DNA from: Ferdinandcohnia sp047246645
GTDB lineage: Bacteria; Bacillota; Bacilli; Bacillales; Bacillaceae_L
DNA length: 64,000 nucleotides
Reading direction: 5' to 3'
Assembly: GCF_047246645.1 (NCBI RefSeq)
Contig: NZ_JBFOKR010000006.1
Coordinates: 1 to 64,000 of the forward strand
Shown: positions 23,050-32,826 of the stretch, piece after piece
Position numbering within the stretch: the stretch's first letter is position 1
Layout: each line of letters begins with the position of its first letter
Program-made: the position numbers and the translations under genes
The notes under the pieces: generated by a model
The model's database searches: none
Told to the model about the DNA's origin: nothing
What the model saw: only the letters and a program-made list of their open reading frames with translations

Positions 23050-25386
23050 ATGTCGGAGGAGAGGCATCGGGATTTTGAGGATGAGGTGGAGAGGTTACGG
23101 TTTACGAAGCAGTATATGGATATTGTGATTAGGGCTTCGGAGTCGTCGGAGGAGAATTTTAAGGAAAACTTAAGGGGTGCTCTTGAAGGGGTAGATTTTA
23201 AGGATAGTAGTTTAAGTTACCTGAATATGCTTACTAACTCTACTTTGTTAAGACGAACAAATGAAGAGGTGCGCAATCTAAAGCGAAATCGTAGTAAGCC
23301 TTATTTTGCTAGGATTGATTTTACGAGAGATGAAACGGGAAATGAAGAGGTACTTTATTTTGGCAAGGTGTCTTTGTTTGATAAAGAAACACAACAGCCG
23401 ATTATTGTGGATTGGCGTTCTCCAGTGGCTAATCTTTATTATGATGGCAGGCTTGGAGAGGTTTCATATGAAGCTGAGGGAGAAGAGTTCAATGGATATC
23501 TAAAGCTCAAGCGCCAATTTATTATTGAAGATGGAGAGCTTGCGGAGATTAGAGATGTTGATTTAACAACAACTGATGAGCTGTTGCAAAAGTCGTTATC
23601 AGAAAGTGCAAGCAACAGACTTACGGATATAGTTTCTACCATTCAAGAAGAGCAAAACAATATTATTCGTGCGGATCTAAATAAACCGATTATCGTGCAG
23701 GGAGCAGCGGGAAGCGGAAAGACGACAATTGCTCTTCATCGTATTTCTTATTTTATCTACACATATGCTGAATACTTTTCGCCAGATCAACTCATGATTC
23801 TAGCACCAAATCGGTTATTTATTGACTATATCTCTGAGGTGCTTCCAGAGCTCGGGGTTGACCATATCCTACAGACGACCTTTGTTGACTACGTAAAAAA
23901 ATGCCTTGGCAAACCAATTAAATTAACGAAACCAGAATCTAAGCTTCTAGGTTTTATTAATGATGAGTTCGAACAACCAGAAATGATTCGGTGGATATCT
24001 TCCTTTAAAGGATCCTTAGAGTATAGAGATATTATTGATCATTATGTAGAGGATATTTTACGCTCTTTATTACCACAGGAAGATTTTTATGTGTCACAAT
24101 TCAGGCTGTATAAAGCCAAAGATATTAGCCATTTAATGACTTATGAATATCGTTATCTTCCGTACTATAAGCGAGTAGAGAAGATAAAGAATGTTCTTCA
24201 AAATACAGTTCGTCTAGAGAAAAAGAAAATGATACAGAAAGTTACAAAGTTTTATGATGACAAGCTTGACAAGGCATTATTCAAAACGAAGTTTGATCCC
24301 GAGAAACGACGTCGATATGTTTCGAAAGCGATGGATAAGCAGGCAGAACTTATAGAGGAAATAACGAAGCAATCGAGAACAGCGGTAAACTCTTATATCA
24401 AGAAAATACCTCGACACGATGTATTCCATTATTATAAAAAGTTCGTAAATGAGTTATTTCCTTCTTATGCAACTGGAATTCTTTCAGAAGAGCAAATCAC
24501 GTTTTTTAGTAAGTATCAAGAAAAGCTTACTAAGGAAAGAGTTTATGAGTTAGAGGATTTACCAGCTTTACTATATTTACAAGGGAAGCTTTACGGACTT
24601 AAAAAGGAATTAAAAGCTCGTAATGTCGTAATTGATGAAGCGCAAGACTATAGTTACTTTCAGCTGGCTGCTTTAAAAAGTGCCCTTGAAACAGATATGT
24701 TTACGATTGTAGGCGACCTGGCTCAGGGTATTCATTCCTACCGGGGTATCAACAATTGGGATCCTGTTCTCGAAGAAATCTTCCCAAGAGCAACCTACAA
24801 AACCCTGCAGAAAAGCTATCGAACGACTATTGAAATTATGAATACAGCAAATCAGTTGTTAAAACTTTTACAGTTAGATTTACCGATGGTAGAACCTGTT
24901 GTTAGGCATGGTGACGTACCAATCTTTCACCAGCTTCCACACTCTGAGCAAGATACAGTTAATCTAATGACCGACGAAATCAGAGGTTTCTATAACCAAG
25001 GAATGAAGACAGTTGCAATTATTGGAAAGACGAATAAAGAATGTGAAAAGCTTGCAAGGGCCTTTAAAAAACATAGTGATCTACCAGTTCAATTATTAAA
25101 AGAGAATGAAGAGATTAATAAGGAAGAAGTCGTAATTGTTAGCTCTCATCTATCAAAGGGCTTAGAGTTCGATGCAGTTTTGATTTATTCCAATAACGAA
25201 CAGTTTCATAAAAATGAGATCGATATTAAGTTGCTTTATGTAGCAATGACACGACCATTGCACCGTTTACACTTCTTTGGAACAGAGGCTTCAAACTTCC
25301 TTTTACATGAAGTAGAGGAAAGTCTATATGCTCGAAGTAATAGTAAGTTAGAGGATGTAAGGGATGAAGAACGAGAAGTTGGATAA
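23050..25386 (+). CDS. helD: HelD, RNA polymerase-recycling ATPase
   Basis: UvrD/Rep-like superfamily 1 ATPase of 778 residues that matches HelD in length and layout. The N-terminal coiled coil (~1-60) enters RNA polymerase in known structures. The ATPase core follows: QGAAGSGKTT Walker A at 217-226, then a long family-specific insert, VIDEAQDY Walker B, VGDLAQGIHSYRG, QKSYRTT and VIVSSHLSKGLEFDAV, VAMTRP. HelD frees stalled or unused RNA polymerase from nucleic acid. ATG 23050 is chosen, with GGGGGTGG upstream in the edge of an intergenic repeat. It ends with a clear terminator. Confidence 0.93.
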   Translation: MSEERHRDFEDEVERLRFTKQYMDIVIRASESSEENFKENLRGALEGVDFKDSSLSYLNMLTNSTLLRRTNEEVRNLKRNRSKPYFARIDFTRDETGNEEVLYFGKVSLFDKETQQPIIVDWRSPVANLYYDGRLGEVSYEAEGEEFNGYLKLKRQFIIEDGELAEIRDVDLTTTDELLQKSLSESASNRLTDIVSTIQEEQNNIIRADLNKPIIVQGAAGSGKTTIALHRISYFIYTYAEYFSPDQLMILAPNRLFIDYISEVLPELGVDHILQTTFVDYVKKCLGKPIKLTKPESKLLGFINDEFEQPEMIRWISSFKGSLEYRDIIDHYVEDILRSLLPQEDFYVSQFRLYKAKDISHLMTYEYRYLPYYKRVEKIKNVLQNTVRLEKKKMIQKVTKFYDDKLDKALFKTKFDPEKRRRYVSKAMDKQAELIEEITKQSRTAVNSYIKKIPRHDVFHYYKKFVNELFPSYATGILSEEQITFFSKYQEKLTKERVYELEDLPALLYLQGKLYGLKKELKARNVVIDEAQDYSYFQLAALKSALETDMFTIVGDLAQGIHSYRGINNWDPVLEEIFPRATYKTLQKSYRTTIEIMNTANQLLKLLQLDLPMVEPVVRHGDVPIFHQLPHSEQDTVNLMTDEIRGFYNQGMKTVAIIGKTNKECEKLARAFKKHSDLPVQLLKENEEINKEEVVIVSSHLSKGLEFDAVLIYSNNEQFHKNEIDIKLLYVAMTRPLHRLHFFGTEASNFLLHEVEESLYARSNSKLEDVRDEEREVG

Positions 25387-25430
25387 AAAGGTATAACTAC
25401 GATAAAAAAAATAATAATTAATTTTTCTCC

Positions 25431-25460
25431 GCGAATTCATATTTGAATTCGCTTTTTTTT
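25431..25460 (+). terminator. Terminator after helD
   Basis: GCGAATTCA pairs with TGAATTCGC, followed by TTTTTTTT. Confidence 0.9.
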
Positions 25461-25543
25461 GAGAAAAATCATGATGTCAAAAAGCCGAATAGTACACCTA
25501 AGCAGGGTAAATAATAAAGGAAAAAGTTGGTGAAGGAGTTATT

Positions 25544-26584
25544 ATGAAAACAATAAAACCAATAAAAGTAGGTTCATATAAAACAAATACCAACGAAGAA
25601 TTAACGTCTGCTGAGATGGGAAAACTTTGGGCTACCTATACTGGGAACAGCATGTCGATCTGCATCTTAAAGTATTTTCTCCAACATGTAGAAGACCAGG
25701 ATATCAAAGCTCTTTTAGAAAATGCTCTACATTTAAGTCAAGACTTCCTTAATAAATCAAAAACAATTTTTGAAAAGGATAAATTCCCGGTTCCGAAAGG
25801 TTTTGGTGAGGAAGACGTAAATCTGGGTGCTCCACGTTTATATCAAGATGAGTTTTATGTCCATTACCTGAAATATGCAGCTAAAGCAGGATTAAGCATA
25901 TATAGTGTTGGAATTCCTTTAGTCTATAGACAAGATGTAAAAGAATTCTTTAGATATTGTATAGATTCAACTATGGATTTAATTGACCAAATTAAAGATA
26001 TCTTGATGAATAAAGGGTTAATTATTAAGCCGCCGATTATCCCGGTTCCAGAGAAAGTAGAATTTGTTCATCAGGATTTTTTAAATGGATATTTTGGACA
26101 TGTGCGGCCATTACATGCACTAGAGATTGCCCATTTTTACGATAATATTGAAAATAATGTAACAAGTAAGGCACTCATAATGTCGTTTGCTCAAGTAGCA
26201 AAGGATGAAAAAATTCGAAAATTATTTGAAAAAGGCAGAGATATGACAACGTCAAATATTGAAAATTATATGAAAAAGCTACATGATGAAAATTTGCCAA
26301 CACCAACTTTTCTTGATGATTTAGTAACAACATCGACTTTTTCACCTTTTTCGGATAAATTGATGCTCTTTCATAAAATGGATATGTTTACAATGAAAAT
26401 CAGAGCCTTTGGAAACTCAGTGGCGGTAAACGGAAGGCGTGATGTAAGCCTTATTTATACAAAATCATTATTGAAAATTGGGACGTTTGTGCAAGAAGCA
26501 GCCATGATAATGATTGAAAAAGGATGGATGGAACAACCGCCTAAAGCTGCAGATAGAAATAAATTAGCATCAAATAAAGAATAA
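25544..26584 (+). CDS. DUF3231 family protein (two repeats)
   Basis: A 346-residue helical protein made of two related halves of about 170 residues. The first has LTSAEMGKLWATYTGNSMSICILKYFLQHVED; the second has LHALEIAHFYDNIENNVTSKALIMSFAQVAKDE. These are the DUF3231 repeats, predicted ferritin-like helix bundles. The family is common in spore-forming Bacillaceae and its function is unknown. No signal peptide. Monocistronic, closed by a bidirectional terminator shared with yfmM. Confidence 0.88.
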   Translation: MKTIKPIKVGSYKTNTNEELTSAEMGKLWATYTGNSMSICILKYFLQHVEDQDIKALLENALHLSQDFLNKSKTIFEKDKFPVPKGFGEEDVNLGAPRLYQDEFYVHYLKYAAKAGLSIYSVGIPLVYRQDVKEFFRYCIDSTMDLIDQIKDILMNKGLIIKPPIIPVPEKVEFVHQDFLNGYFGHVRPLHALEIAHFYDNIENNVTSKALIMSFAQVAKDEKIRKLFEKGRDMTTSNIENYMKKLHDENLPTPTFLDDLVTTSTFSPFSDKLMLFHKMDMFTMKIRAFGNSVAVNGRRDVSLIYTKSLLKIGTFVQEAAMIMIEKGWMEQPPKAADRNKLASNKE

Positions 26585-26598
26585 GGGTGCTTGTATAA

Positions 26599-26628
26599 AA
26601 AACGCAGAGCCTATAAGCTCTGCGTTTA
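26599..26628. terminator. Bidirectional terminator, DUF3231/yfmM
   Basis: AAACGCAGAGC-CTATAA-GCTCTGCGTTT with A and T runs on either side. Confidence 0.88.
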
Positions 26629-26633
26629 CTTTA

Positions 26634-28190
26634 TTAGAATACCTTTGTTGTCCAAGATTCTACATTCCAAACATCGGTTACAACTTCATTGTAGAATTCA
26701 GGTTCATGTGAGATTAATACTATACTGCCTTTATATTCCTTTAATGCACGCTTTAATTCATCCTTAGCATCAACATCAAGGTGGTTTGTAGGCTCGTCAA
26801 GAAGTAGAATATTCGTATTTTTGTTAATTAGTTTACATAGACGTACCTTCGCTTTTTCTCCACCGCTAAGCACTTCAATCTTACTTTCAATATGCTTAGT
26901 AGTTAGACCACATTTAGCAAGCGCTGCACGAACCTCATATTGGTTAAAGGAAGGAAACTCATTCCAAATTTCTTCGATACACGTATTGTAGTTTGCTTCT
27001 TTCATTTCTTGTTCAAAATATCCAATTTCTTGATTTTCACCCAGTTCGACTGTTCCTGATAGAGGTTTGTTCATACCTAAGATGCTTCGTAGAAGAGTGG
27101 TTTTACCAATACCATTTGCTCCAACTAAAGCAATTTTTTGACCTCTCTCCATGCGGAGATTTAAAGGTTTTGAAAGTGGCTCATCATAGCCGATAACAAG
27201 ATCCTTCGTTTCAAAAATTAATTTACTAGATGTTTTCCCTTGTTTAAAATGAAATTCCGGCTTCGGTTTTTCCTTAGCTAGTTCGATAATATCCATTTTA
27301 TCAAGCTTCTTTTGACGAGACATAGCCATATTACGTGTTGATACACGTGCTTTATTACGAGCAACAAAATCCTTAAGCTCAGATATTTCCTGTTGCTGCT
27401 TTTTATAAGCTGATTCAAGCTGTTGCTTTTTCACTTCATAGACTTGTTTAAAATTATCATAATCTCCAACATAGCGATTTAATTCTTGATTTTCCATGTG
27501 ATAAATAAGGTTTATAACACTATTTAAAAATGGGATATCGTGAGAAATAAGAATAAATGCATTTTCATATTCTTGTAGATAACGTTTTAACCAAACGATA
27601 TGCTGTTCATCAAGATAGTTTGTAGGTTCGTCCAGTAATAAGATATCAGGTTTTTCAAGTAATAACTTAGCAAGTAAAACCTTTGTACGCTGTCCACCAC
27701 TTAGTTCCTGAACATCACGTTCTAGGCCAATATCCTCTAGACCTAAACCTCGTGCTATTTCATCAACCTTTGCATCAATGATATAGAAATCATTATTGGT
27801 TAAAACATCCTGGATGGTTCCAACGTCTTCAAGCATCTGCTCTAGTTCTTCTGGAGTTGCGTCACCCATTTTGCCGTAGATTTCATTCATTTCTGTTTCC
27901 ATGTCAAAAAGGTATTTAAATGCACTATTCAGCACATCACGAATAGTCATACCTTTTTCAAGAACAGTATGCTGGTCCAGATACCCAACACGAACCTTTT
28001 TTGACCATTCGATTTTACCTGCATCAGGCTCAAGCTTCCCTGTAATGATATTCATAAAGGTAGATTTACCTTCACCATTAGCACCGATTAATCCGATATG
28101 TTCACCTTTTAGAAGGCGGAAAGATACATCATTAAAAATCGCTCGATCACCGAATCCATGACTTACATTTCTTACTGTTAATATACTCAT
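26634..28190 (-). CDS. yfmM: ABC-F family ATPase YfmM
   Basis: Soluble twin-ATPase ABC-F protein of 518 residues, the same length as B. subtilis YfmM and very similar to it by memory. NBD1 has GANGEGKST and LSGGQRTKVLLAKLLL, then LLLDEPTNYLDEQH. A charged coiled-coil linker lies at about 240-305. NBD2 has GANGIGKTTLL, LSGGEKAKVRL and LLLDEPTNHLDV. ABC-F proteins bind the ribosome E site and act in translation or antibiotic protection; there are no membrane segments. No leader or upstream ORF typical of antibiotic-inducible ABC-F genes was seen. Confidence 0.93.
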   Translation of the reverse strand: MSILTVRNVSHGFGDRAIFNDVSFRLLKGEHIGLIGANGEGKSTFMNIITGKLEPDAGKIEWSKKVRVGYLDQHTVLEKGMTIRDVLNSAFKYLFDMETEMNEIYGKMGDATPEELEQMLEDVGTIQDVLTNNDFYIIDAKVDEIARGLGLEDIGLERDVQELSGGQRTKVLLAKLLLEKPDILLLDEPTNYLDEQHIVWLKRYLQEYENAFILISHDIPFLNSVINLIYHMENQELNRYVGDYDNFKQVYEVKKQQLESAYKKQQQEISELKDFVARNKARVSTRNMAMSRQKKLDKMDIIELAKEKPKPEFHFKQGKTSSKLIFETKDLVIGYDEPLSKPLNLRMERGQKIALVGANGIGKTTLLRSILGMNKPLSGTVELGENQEIGYFEQEMKEANYNTCIEEIWNEFPSFNQYEVRAALAKCGLTTKHIESKIEVLSGGEKAKVRLCKLINKNTNILLLDEPTNHLDVDAKDELKRALKEYKGSIVLISHEPEFYNEVVTDVWNVESWTTKVF

Positions 28191-28416
28191 CTATATACAC
28201 CTTTTTCATAAGAGATAATGGTCTGAAAAATGTCACACATAAAACGATTATAAACGAGATTGCGAGTGGTTTAAAGGGGGCTTTATTGTTAAGCTTGTTA
28301 ATATTTTCTTAATAAGGTGAATTAATTTGTCCACCTTTTTCATTAAATCGAAAATAATCTTATACCTTGTCTCATATCTATAGAGTATCGAAATTACTCA
28401 GATAAGGGGCTACAGG

Positions 28417-29745
28417 ATGAAGACGTTTTTCAAGGGAACATTATTACTTGTTATAGCTGCGTTTATTGGAGAGTGTGTTGAATTCCTAATAAATCTTGTG
28501 TTAGCGAAAGAACTTGGTGGTCATGGAATGGGACTCTACATGACCATTTTACCGTCGATCTTTTTAATTGTTATTTTAGCCAGTCTGGAGCTTCCTGTTT
28601 CCATCTCAAAGTTTGTAGCAGAGAAAGAACAAAGGTATCACCAAAGTATGTTAAAGCATGCAACAATACTAACCACCGTTTTTTCTGCAGTGGTCCTTTC
28701 AGTGGCAATTGTCGTTTTACCACTAGTTCCAGTGTTTGATGATTATCACTCACTTGTTCGCTGGATTGTTGTTATCCTGGTACCAGTTATCTCATTTACA
28801 TCTATTGCCAGAGGGTACTTTATGGGAATTCAGTCAATGGGGAGAATTGCATTTGCGAACTTTTTGAGAAAAGCGATTCAACTTATCCTATTGGTTTTTA
28901 TTTTTCAAATTCTTGATTTTCAGATCCAAACCTCGATTTTAATAGCATTATGTACATTGGTCATAAGTGACATCATTGTATTTGCTTATTTAGGCTACGA
29001 GTATATAATTCAGTATCAAAGAATGAAACAGAAGCCAGCGTCGTTTCTTAGTGGAAAAATGGTTCGGCAAAATCTTTTAGCGGTATCCTTACCAACAACA
29101 GGAATGCGGATTTTCCATGCGATTTCCCATGCTGTTCAGCCATTTTTAATTAAGGCAGCTCTTTTAAAAGCAGGATTACCTGCAGCGGTAGCAACAGAAC
29201 ATTTTGGACTGATGTCAGGTGTTGCTTTATCAATTGGTTTTTTTCCGGCATTTATTGCTCATTCCTTATTGATCGTACTAATCCCTACAGTTTCTGAAGC
29301 GTACGCAAAGCGCGATACAGAATTGCTTCAAACGCTATTACAACAAGTAATGAGACTGACATTTTTATATGGAGTACCAGTATGTGTCGTTTTCTATTAC
29401 TTTGCAGATCCACTCACTCACATTTTCTTTGAGTCGACTGCTGCAACCGTATACCTACAGATGCTTTGGCCATATTTCTTATTCCATTTCTTCCTAATAC
29501 CTATGCAAGCCTATTTAATTGGGTTAGGTCTTGTAAAAGATGCATTTATTCATAATATCTGGTCAACTCTTATATCGTTTTCAATCATGTTTATTTTAGG
29601 TTCGATACAATCTTTACAAATGGAAGGTATCATCATCGGAATGAATATGGGGGCTGTTCTATTGGCGCTTCTACATTATGTTACTATCTGTAGGAAGATA
29701 GGAATCTCAGTAATTGGCATGAAAAAATTGAAGGAAGCTCTTTAA
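28417..29745 (+). CDS. SpoVB/YkvU-like MOP-superfamily flippase
   Basis: Polytopic membrane protein of 442 residues with about 12-14 segments, of the polysaccharide-exporter (MVF/SpoVB) group. The start KTFFKGTLLLVIAAFIGECVEFLINLVLAKELG is typical, as is LELPVSISKFVAE. SpoVB-type proteins are linked to cortex peptidoglycan lipid II movement during sporulation; YkvU is the closest B. subtilis paralogue I recall. No other cortex genes are adjacent, so the exact role is inferred. A hairpin follows 150 bases downstream, next to the DUF2294 genes. Confidence 0.82.
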   Translation: MKTFFKGTLLLVIAAFIGECVEFLINLVLAKELGGHGMGLYMTILPSIFLIVILASLELPVSISKFVAEKEQRYHQSMLKHATILTTVFSAVVLSVAIVVLPLVPVFDDYHSLVRWIVVILVPVISFTSIARGYFMGIQSMGRIAFANFLRKAIQLILLVFIFQILDFQIQTSILIALCTLVISDIIVFAYLGYEYIIQYQRMKQKPASFLSGKMVRQNLLAVSLPTTGMRIFHAISHAVQPFLIKAALLKAGLPAAVATEHFGLMSGVALSIGFFPAFIAHSLLIVLIPTVSEAYAKRDTELLQTLLQQVMRLTFLYGVPVCVVFYYFADPLTHIFFESTAATVYLQMLWPYFLFHFFLIPMQAYLIGLGLVKDAFIHNIWSTLISFSIMFILGSIQSLQMEGIIIGMNMGAVLLALLHYVTICRKIGISVIGMKKLKEAL

Positions 29746-29896
29746 AAGTATTTTTGTTTGTTCTAATTATAATTTCATGGTATGATTACAAAGATTAATG
29801 TCTAGCTGTCATTAATCACCCAAAAATGTTAATGAATTGAAACAATGATAAATATTTACTTTGATGGTAAATGGTAGAATATCTGAAGTCTAACCA

Positions 29897-29938
29897 TGGC
29901 CTGACCTCTATACATTATTGAGGTTAGGCCATTTTTTT
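29897..29938 (+). terminator. Strong hairpin before the DUF2294 genes
   Basis: TGGCCTGACCTC pairs with GAGGTTAGGCCA, followed by TTTTTTT. It may end the flippase transcript. It lies only 27 bases before the DUF2294 start, so it could also act as an attenuator for that gene. Confidence 0.8.
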
Positions 29939-29964
29939 ATTTTTTAAAGGGAGAAATTAACTAG

Positions 29965-30657
29965 ATGAAATCGACTATACACAAACAGGAGGAGCTAACT
30001 TATATAAGTAGTTTTATAAGTAAGCTTATTAAAACGAAGTTCGGCAAAGGTCCAGAGACCTGTTATACAACTTTTTCTGATAATTATGTTGTTGTGCATG
30101 TAAGAAGGTTCATGACGCAAATAGAAGAAGAGTTGATAAACAAAAATGAAAATAAGGCAGCAAAAATAATAAGAACCTCTTTGACAGAAGATCTTTTTGA
30201 AGGTATGAAAGAGAAACTACAGGAAAGGTTTGAGAAAACAGTTTCAGTAGTCTATCAAGATTGGAATTTCAGTAATAATTCAGGGATATTGTTGTTTGTT
30301 TTGGAAGGTGACGCTTGTAGAGAGAATCGTGACCTCGGACTCAAAGCTGAATTACTTAAAAATGAAATAGTAAAAAGAAGTGAGTTTTCATTTAATCAAC
30401 CTAGAGAATTTGATGTAACGAATCTAGGGAATGATATCTATATTGCTCGCTGTGCAGGTTACCTTGTTCCCGTTGAAAGAACTATTTACGAAAAAGGTTA
30501 TCTATATCTACTTGAAGAAAGGGAAATAGAAATCCGCAACAACTACTTAAAGAATATTGGCCGTTTTGAGAGGATTCTGCTTAAGGAACTAGATGGAGTT
30601 TTTCTTGTCTGGGATTACCAAGAGGATGTTCTGTACACTATTTTTTACTGTAAGTGA
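29965..30657 (+). CDS. DUF2294 family protein, paralogue 1
   Basis: A 230-residue cytosolic protein that appears to hold two DUF2294-like halves. The first is the clearer one: KLIKTKFGKGPETCYTTFSDNYVVVHVRRFMTQIEEELI, SVVYQDWNFSNNSGILLFVLEG. The second is degenerate and ends with WDYQEDVLYTIFYCK. DUF2294 has no established biochemical function that I can state. A similar gene follows 116 bases on, so the pair is a tandem duplication. A strong hairpin stands just upstream. Confidence 0.82.
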   Translation: MKSTIHKQEELTYISSFISKLIKTKFGKGPETCYTTFSDNYVVVHVRRFMTQIEEELINKNENKAAKIIRTSLTEDLFEGMKEKLQERFEKTVSVVYQDWNFSNNSGILLFVLEGDACRENRDLGLKAELLKNEIVKRSEFSFNQPREFDVTNLGNDIYIARCAGYLVPVERTIYEKGYLYLLEEREIEIRNNYLKNIGRFERILLKELDGVFLVWDYQEDVLYTIFYCK

Positions 30658-30773
30658 TTTCCCTACATATTTTACTATGAGTTAGAGATAATAAACTTAT
30701 ATTGAAAATGTTGGAAAGTAAGGGAGGATCGCTACAAGTTGTGTAACGTACTGCCCCTTAAGGTGGGAACAAA

Positions 30774-31454
30774 ATGGATGTCCAAAACCAAATAAATTAT
30801 ATTAGTAGTTATACGAGTAAATTATTACGTAGTAAATTTGGAAGAGGTCCTGAATCTTGCTCTGCATCTCTAGGTGAGAAATTTCTGGTTTTATATATAA
30901 AAGGATTCGTATCTCCAATGGAAGAGGTACTTATACAAGAAAAGCAAGATACCCAAGTTGATTATCTTCGGTATGTTGTTATCAAAAGTATCCTTGATGA
31001 GTTAAAGGGTGTCATTCAGGTTACATTGGAAAAACAGGTAGTTGTAATCAATCATGATTGGATCTATCCGAACAATACTGGAGTTATTATTGTTGAATTT
31101 GAAGAGACCGTTAGTGAAACGGATAAAAATGTTGATGTCGACTTAGCGGCTCTAGAAGCGGAAGTTAGTAGGCTTAGTTGGTTAGTTCAAAAGGTTCCTG
31201 ATGAAATTTTGACCTATCAAGTAACTCCGAAAATGTATGTCGTTAAGCGGATAGGTATACTTGTAGCAATTGAAAAGGCTTTACTAGAAAAAGGTTTTGA
31301 AAATGAGTTGTACCTTACGAAGGATGAACTGGAAAAAAGTTTTTTTCATCGTGATGGGAATTTTAATGATATTTTTAAAAGACCTGTACAAGATATATTC
31401 ATCGATTGGAATTTAAGAGAAAATAACAGTGTTATTTGCTTTGTATTAAAATAG
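30774..31454 (+). CDS. DUF2294 family protein, paralogue 2
   Basis: A 226-residue paralogue of the preceding gene with the same two-part design. QINYISSYTSKLLRSKFGRGPESC and VVINHDWIYPNNTGVIIVEFEE match the first half; DIFIDWNLRENNSVICFVLK mirrors the end of the second half. The two copies have diverged well beyond a recent duplication. It is followed by a terminator and a PAS-containing histidine kinase, so a signalling link is possible but unsupported by direct evidence. Confidence 0.82.
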   Translation: MDVQNQINYISSYTSKLLRSKFGRGPESCSASLGEKFLVLYIKGFVSPMEEVLIQEKQDTQVDYLRYVVIKSILDELKGVIQVTLEKQVVVINHDWIYPNNTGVIIVEFEETVSETDKNVDVDLAALEAEVSRLSWLVQKVPDEILTYQVTPKMYVVKRIGILVAIEKALLEKGFENELYLTKDELEKSFFHRDGNFNDIFKRPVQDIFIDWNLRENNSVICFVLK

Positions 31455-31501
31455 CCTTGGTAAATGAGAGGATTACTCAAAAAGTAAAGCCTTAGCATGA
31501 C

Positions 31502-31532
31502 CTACATCTTATTTGATGTAGGGTATTTTTAT
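31502..31532 (+). terminator. Terminator after the DUF2294 pair
   Basis: CCTACATC-TTATTT-GATGTAGG, followed by GTATTTTTAT. Confidence 0.75.
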
Positions 31533-31596
31533 GTTTTATGATCAGTGATTGCACAACTATTAGGATTGCACTTCATAATACTGGGGGATAAGACTA

Positions 31597-32781
31597 TTGA
31601 TAAACAAGAGAAGACTGGCTATTTACTGTACTGTTTTTCTTTGCTTTCTAGCTGTGATAATTATCAATCTATTTGAATTGGGCTTTTTACGTTATCTGGG
31701 AATTTTTATACTTCTCCTCCTAGTAGTTGTAGTGGTTTTTGCGATTTTGCGTGCAAGAAGTAATGATGAGTTTCAAAGGCTAGTAGAGGAAGCTCCGTAT
31801 GGAATCGTTATAACAAGAAAGAAGAAAATCGTTTTTATCAATCAAAAAGGTACGGAACTATTAGGTGGCAAATTTATTATAGGAAAGCCATTAGAAGTCT
31901 ATTTGAAGGATTTTACTCCTTCAATTCGAAATAGTGAAGGTAAGACGAAGTTCACAAGGATACTAGAGGGAAGGTTAATACACCCAGCTGATAATCAGGA
32001 ATTCTTTGTAGAGGTAAAGTTTATGCCGTTTGTATACAAGGGAAGCGTTAGTGAATATATTGTCATTCGAGATATTACAGAGCTTAAGAAAAGCCAAGAG
32101 CTTATTCAACAATCTGAAAAACTCTCCGTGCTTGGAGAACTAGCAGCAGGAATAGCTCATGAAATTAGGAATCCATTAACTAGTATTAAAGGGTTTGCTC
32201 AGCTTATTCATAAGGATAGTAAGCAAGAGGTTATTAAAAGTTATTCTGAAATAATGGATGCGGAGATTGAACGAATTAATGGGATTGTTGGTGAACTGCT
32301 ATTATTAGCAAAACCTAAAAAGATTAATCTTGAGAAGACGAAACTTAGTATATTAATAGATGACGTGGTTATTCTGCTGAATACCCAAGCGATTTTACAT
32401 AACGTACAAATCCATACAGAATATTATTCAAGAGAGGTTTATGTAAACTGTGAGAAAAATAAGCTTAAACAGGTATTCATAAATCTTATTAAGAATGGAA
32501 TCGAAGCAATTGAAAATGGCGGCATCATTGAGATAAAGGTAGAGCATCAACGTCAAGGCATTATCGTCCGAATTATTGATAACGGTTGTGGAATACGAAA
32601 AGAGATGCTAGATAAGATTGGGAGTGCATTTGTTTCCACTAAGGAAAAAGGCACTGGACTAGGTTTGATGATATGTCATTCTATTATTCATGAACATGGA
32701 GGAAAGTTAACAATTGAAAGTGAAAATGGAAAGGGAACTACTGTAATTATGTCATTACCTACATACTCTGAGAGAACATAA
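31597..32781 (+). CDS. PAS-domain sensor histidine kinase
   Basis: Membrane kinase of 394 residues. Two close hydrophobic segments (about 7-48) with a very short outer loop are followed by a cytosolic PAS domain (~57-165: FQRLVEEAPYGIVITRKKKIVFINQKGTELLG). HisKA carries H188 in AAGIAHEIRNPLTSIKG, and HATPase shows INLIKNGIEAI, DNGCGI, KGTGLGL. It resembles sporulation-type phosphorelay kinases (KinE/KinD class kinase core). TTG start with CTGGGGG 8-9 bases upstream. No regulator gene is adjacent. It is the third kinase in the window whose core looks like a sporulation kinase. Confidence 0.9.
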   Translation: MINKRRLAIYCTVFLCFLAVIIINLFELGFLRYLGIFILLLLVVVVVFAILRARSNDEFQRLVEEAPYGIVITRKKKIVFINQKGTELLGGKFIIGKPLEVYLKDFTPSIRNSEGKTKFTRILEGRLIHPADNQEFFVEVKFMPFVYKGSVSEYIVIRDITELKKSQELIQQSEKLSVLGELAAGIAHEIRNPLTSIKGFAQLIHKDSKQEVIKSYSEIMDAEIERINGIVGELLLLAKPKKINLEKTKLSILIDDVVILLNTQAILHNVQIHTEYYSREVYVNCEKNKLKQVFINLIKNGIEAIENGGIIEIKVEHQRQGIIVRIIDNGCGIRKEMLDKIGSAFVSTKEKGTGLGLMICHSIIHEHGGKLTIESENGKGTTVIMSLPTYSERT

Positions 32782-32783
32782 GC

Positions 32784-32826
32784 TCCTGAATGTTATTATA
32801 GAAAAATAACATTCAGGATTTTTTTA
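32784..32826. terminator. Bidirectional terminator, PAS kinase/ArsR
   Basis: TCCTGAATGTTATT pairs with AATAACATTCAGGA, followed by TTTTTTT. Confidence 0.92.

Noticed and set aside
22907..23128. Plus-strand 73-codon frame before helD
   Set aside because: Covers a terminator T-run, an intergenic repeat and the first helD codons in another frame.
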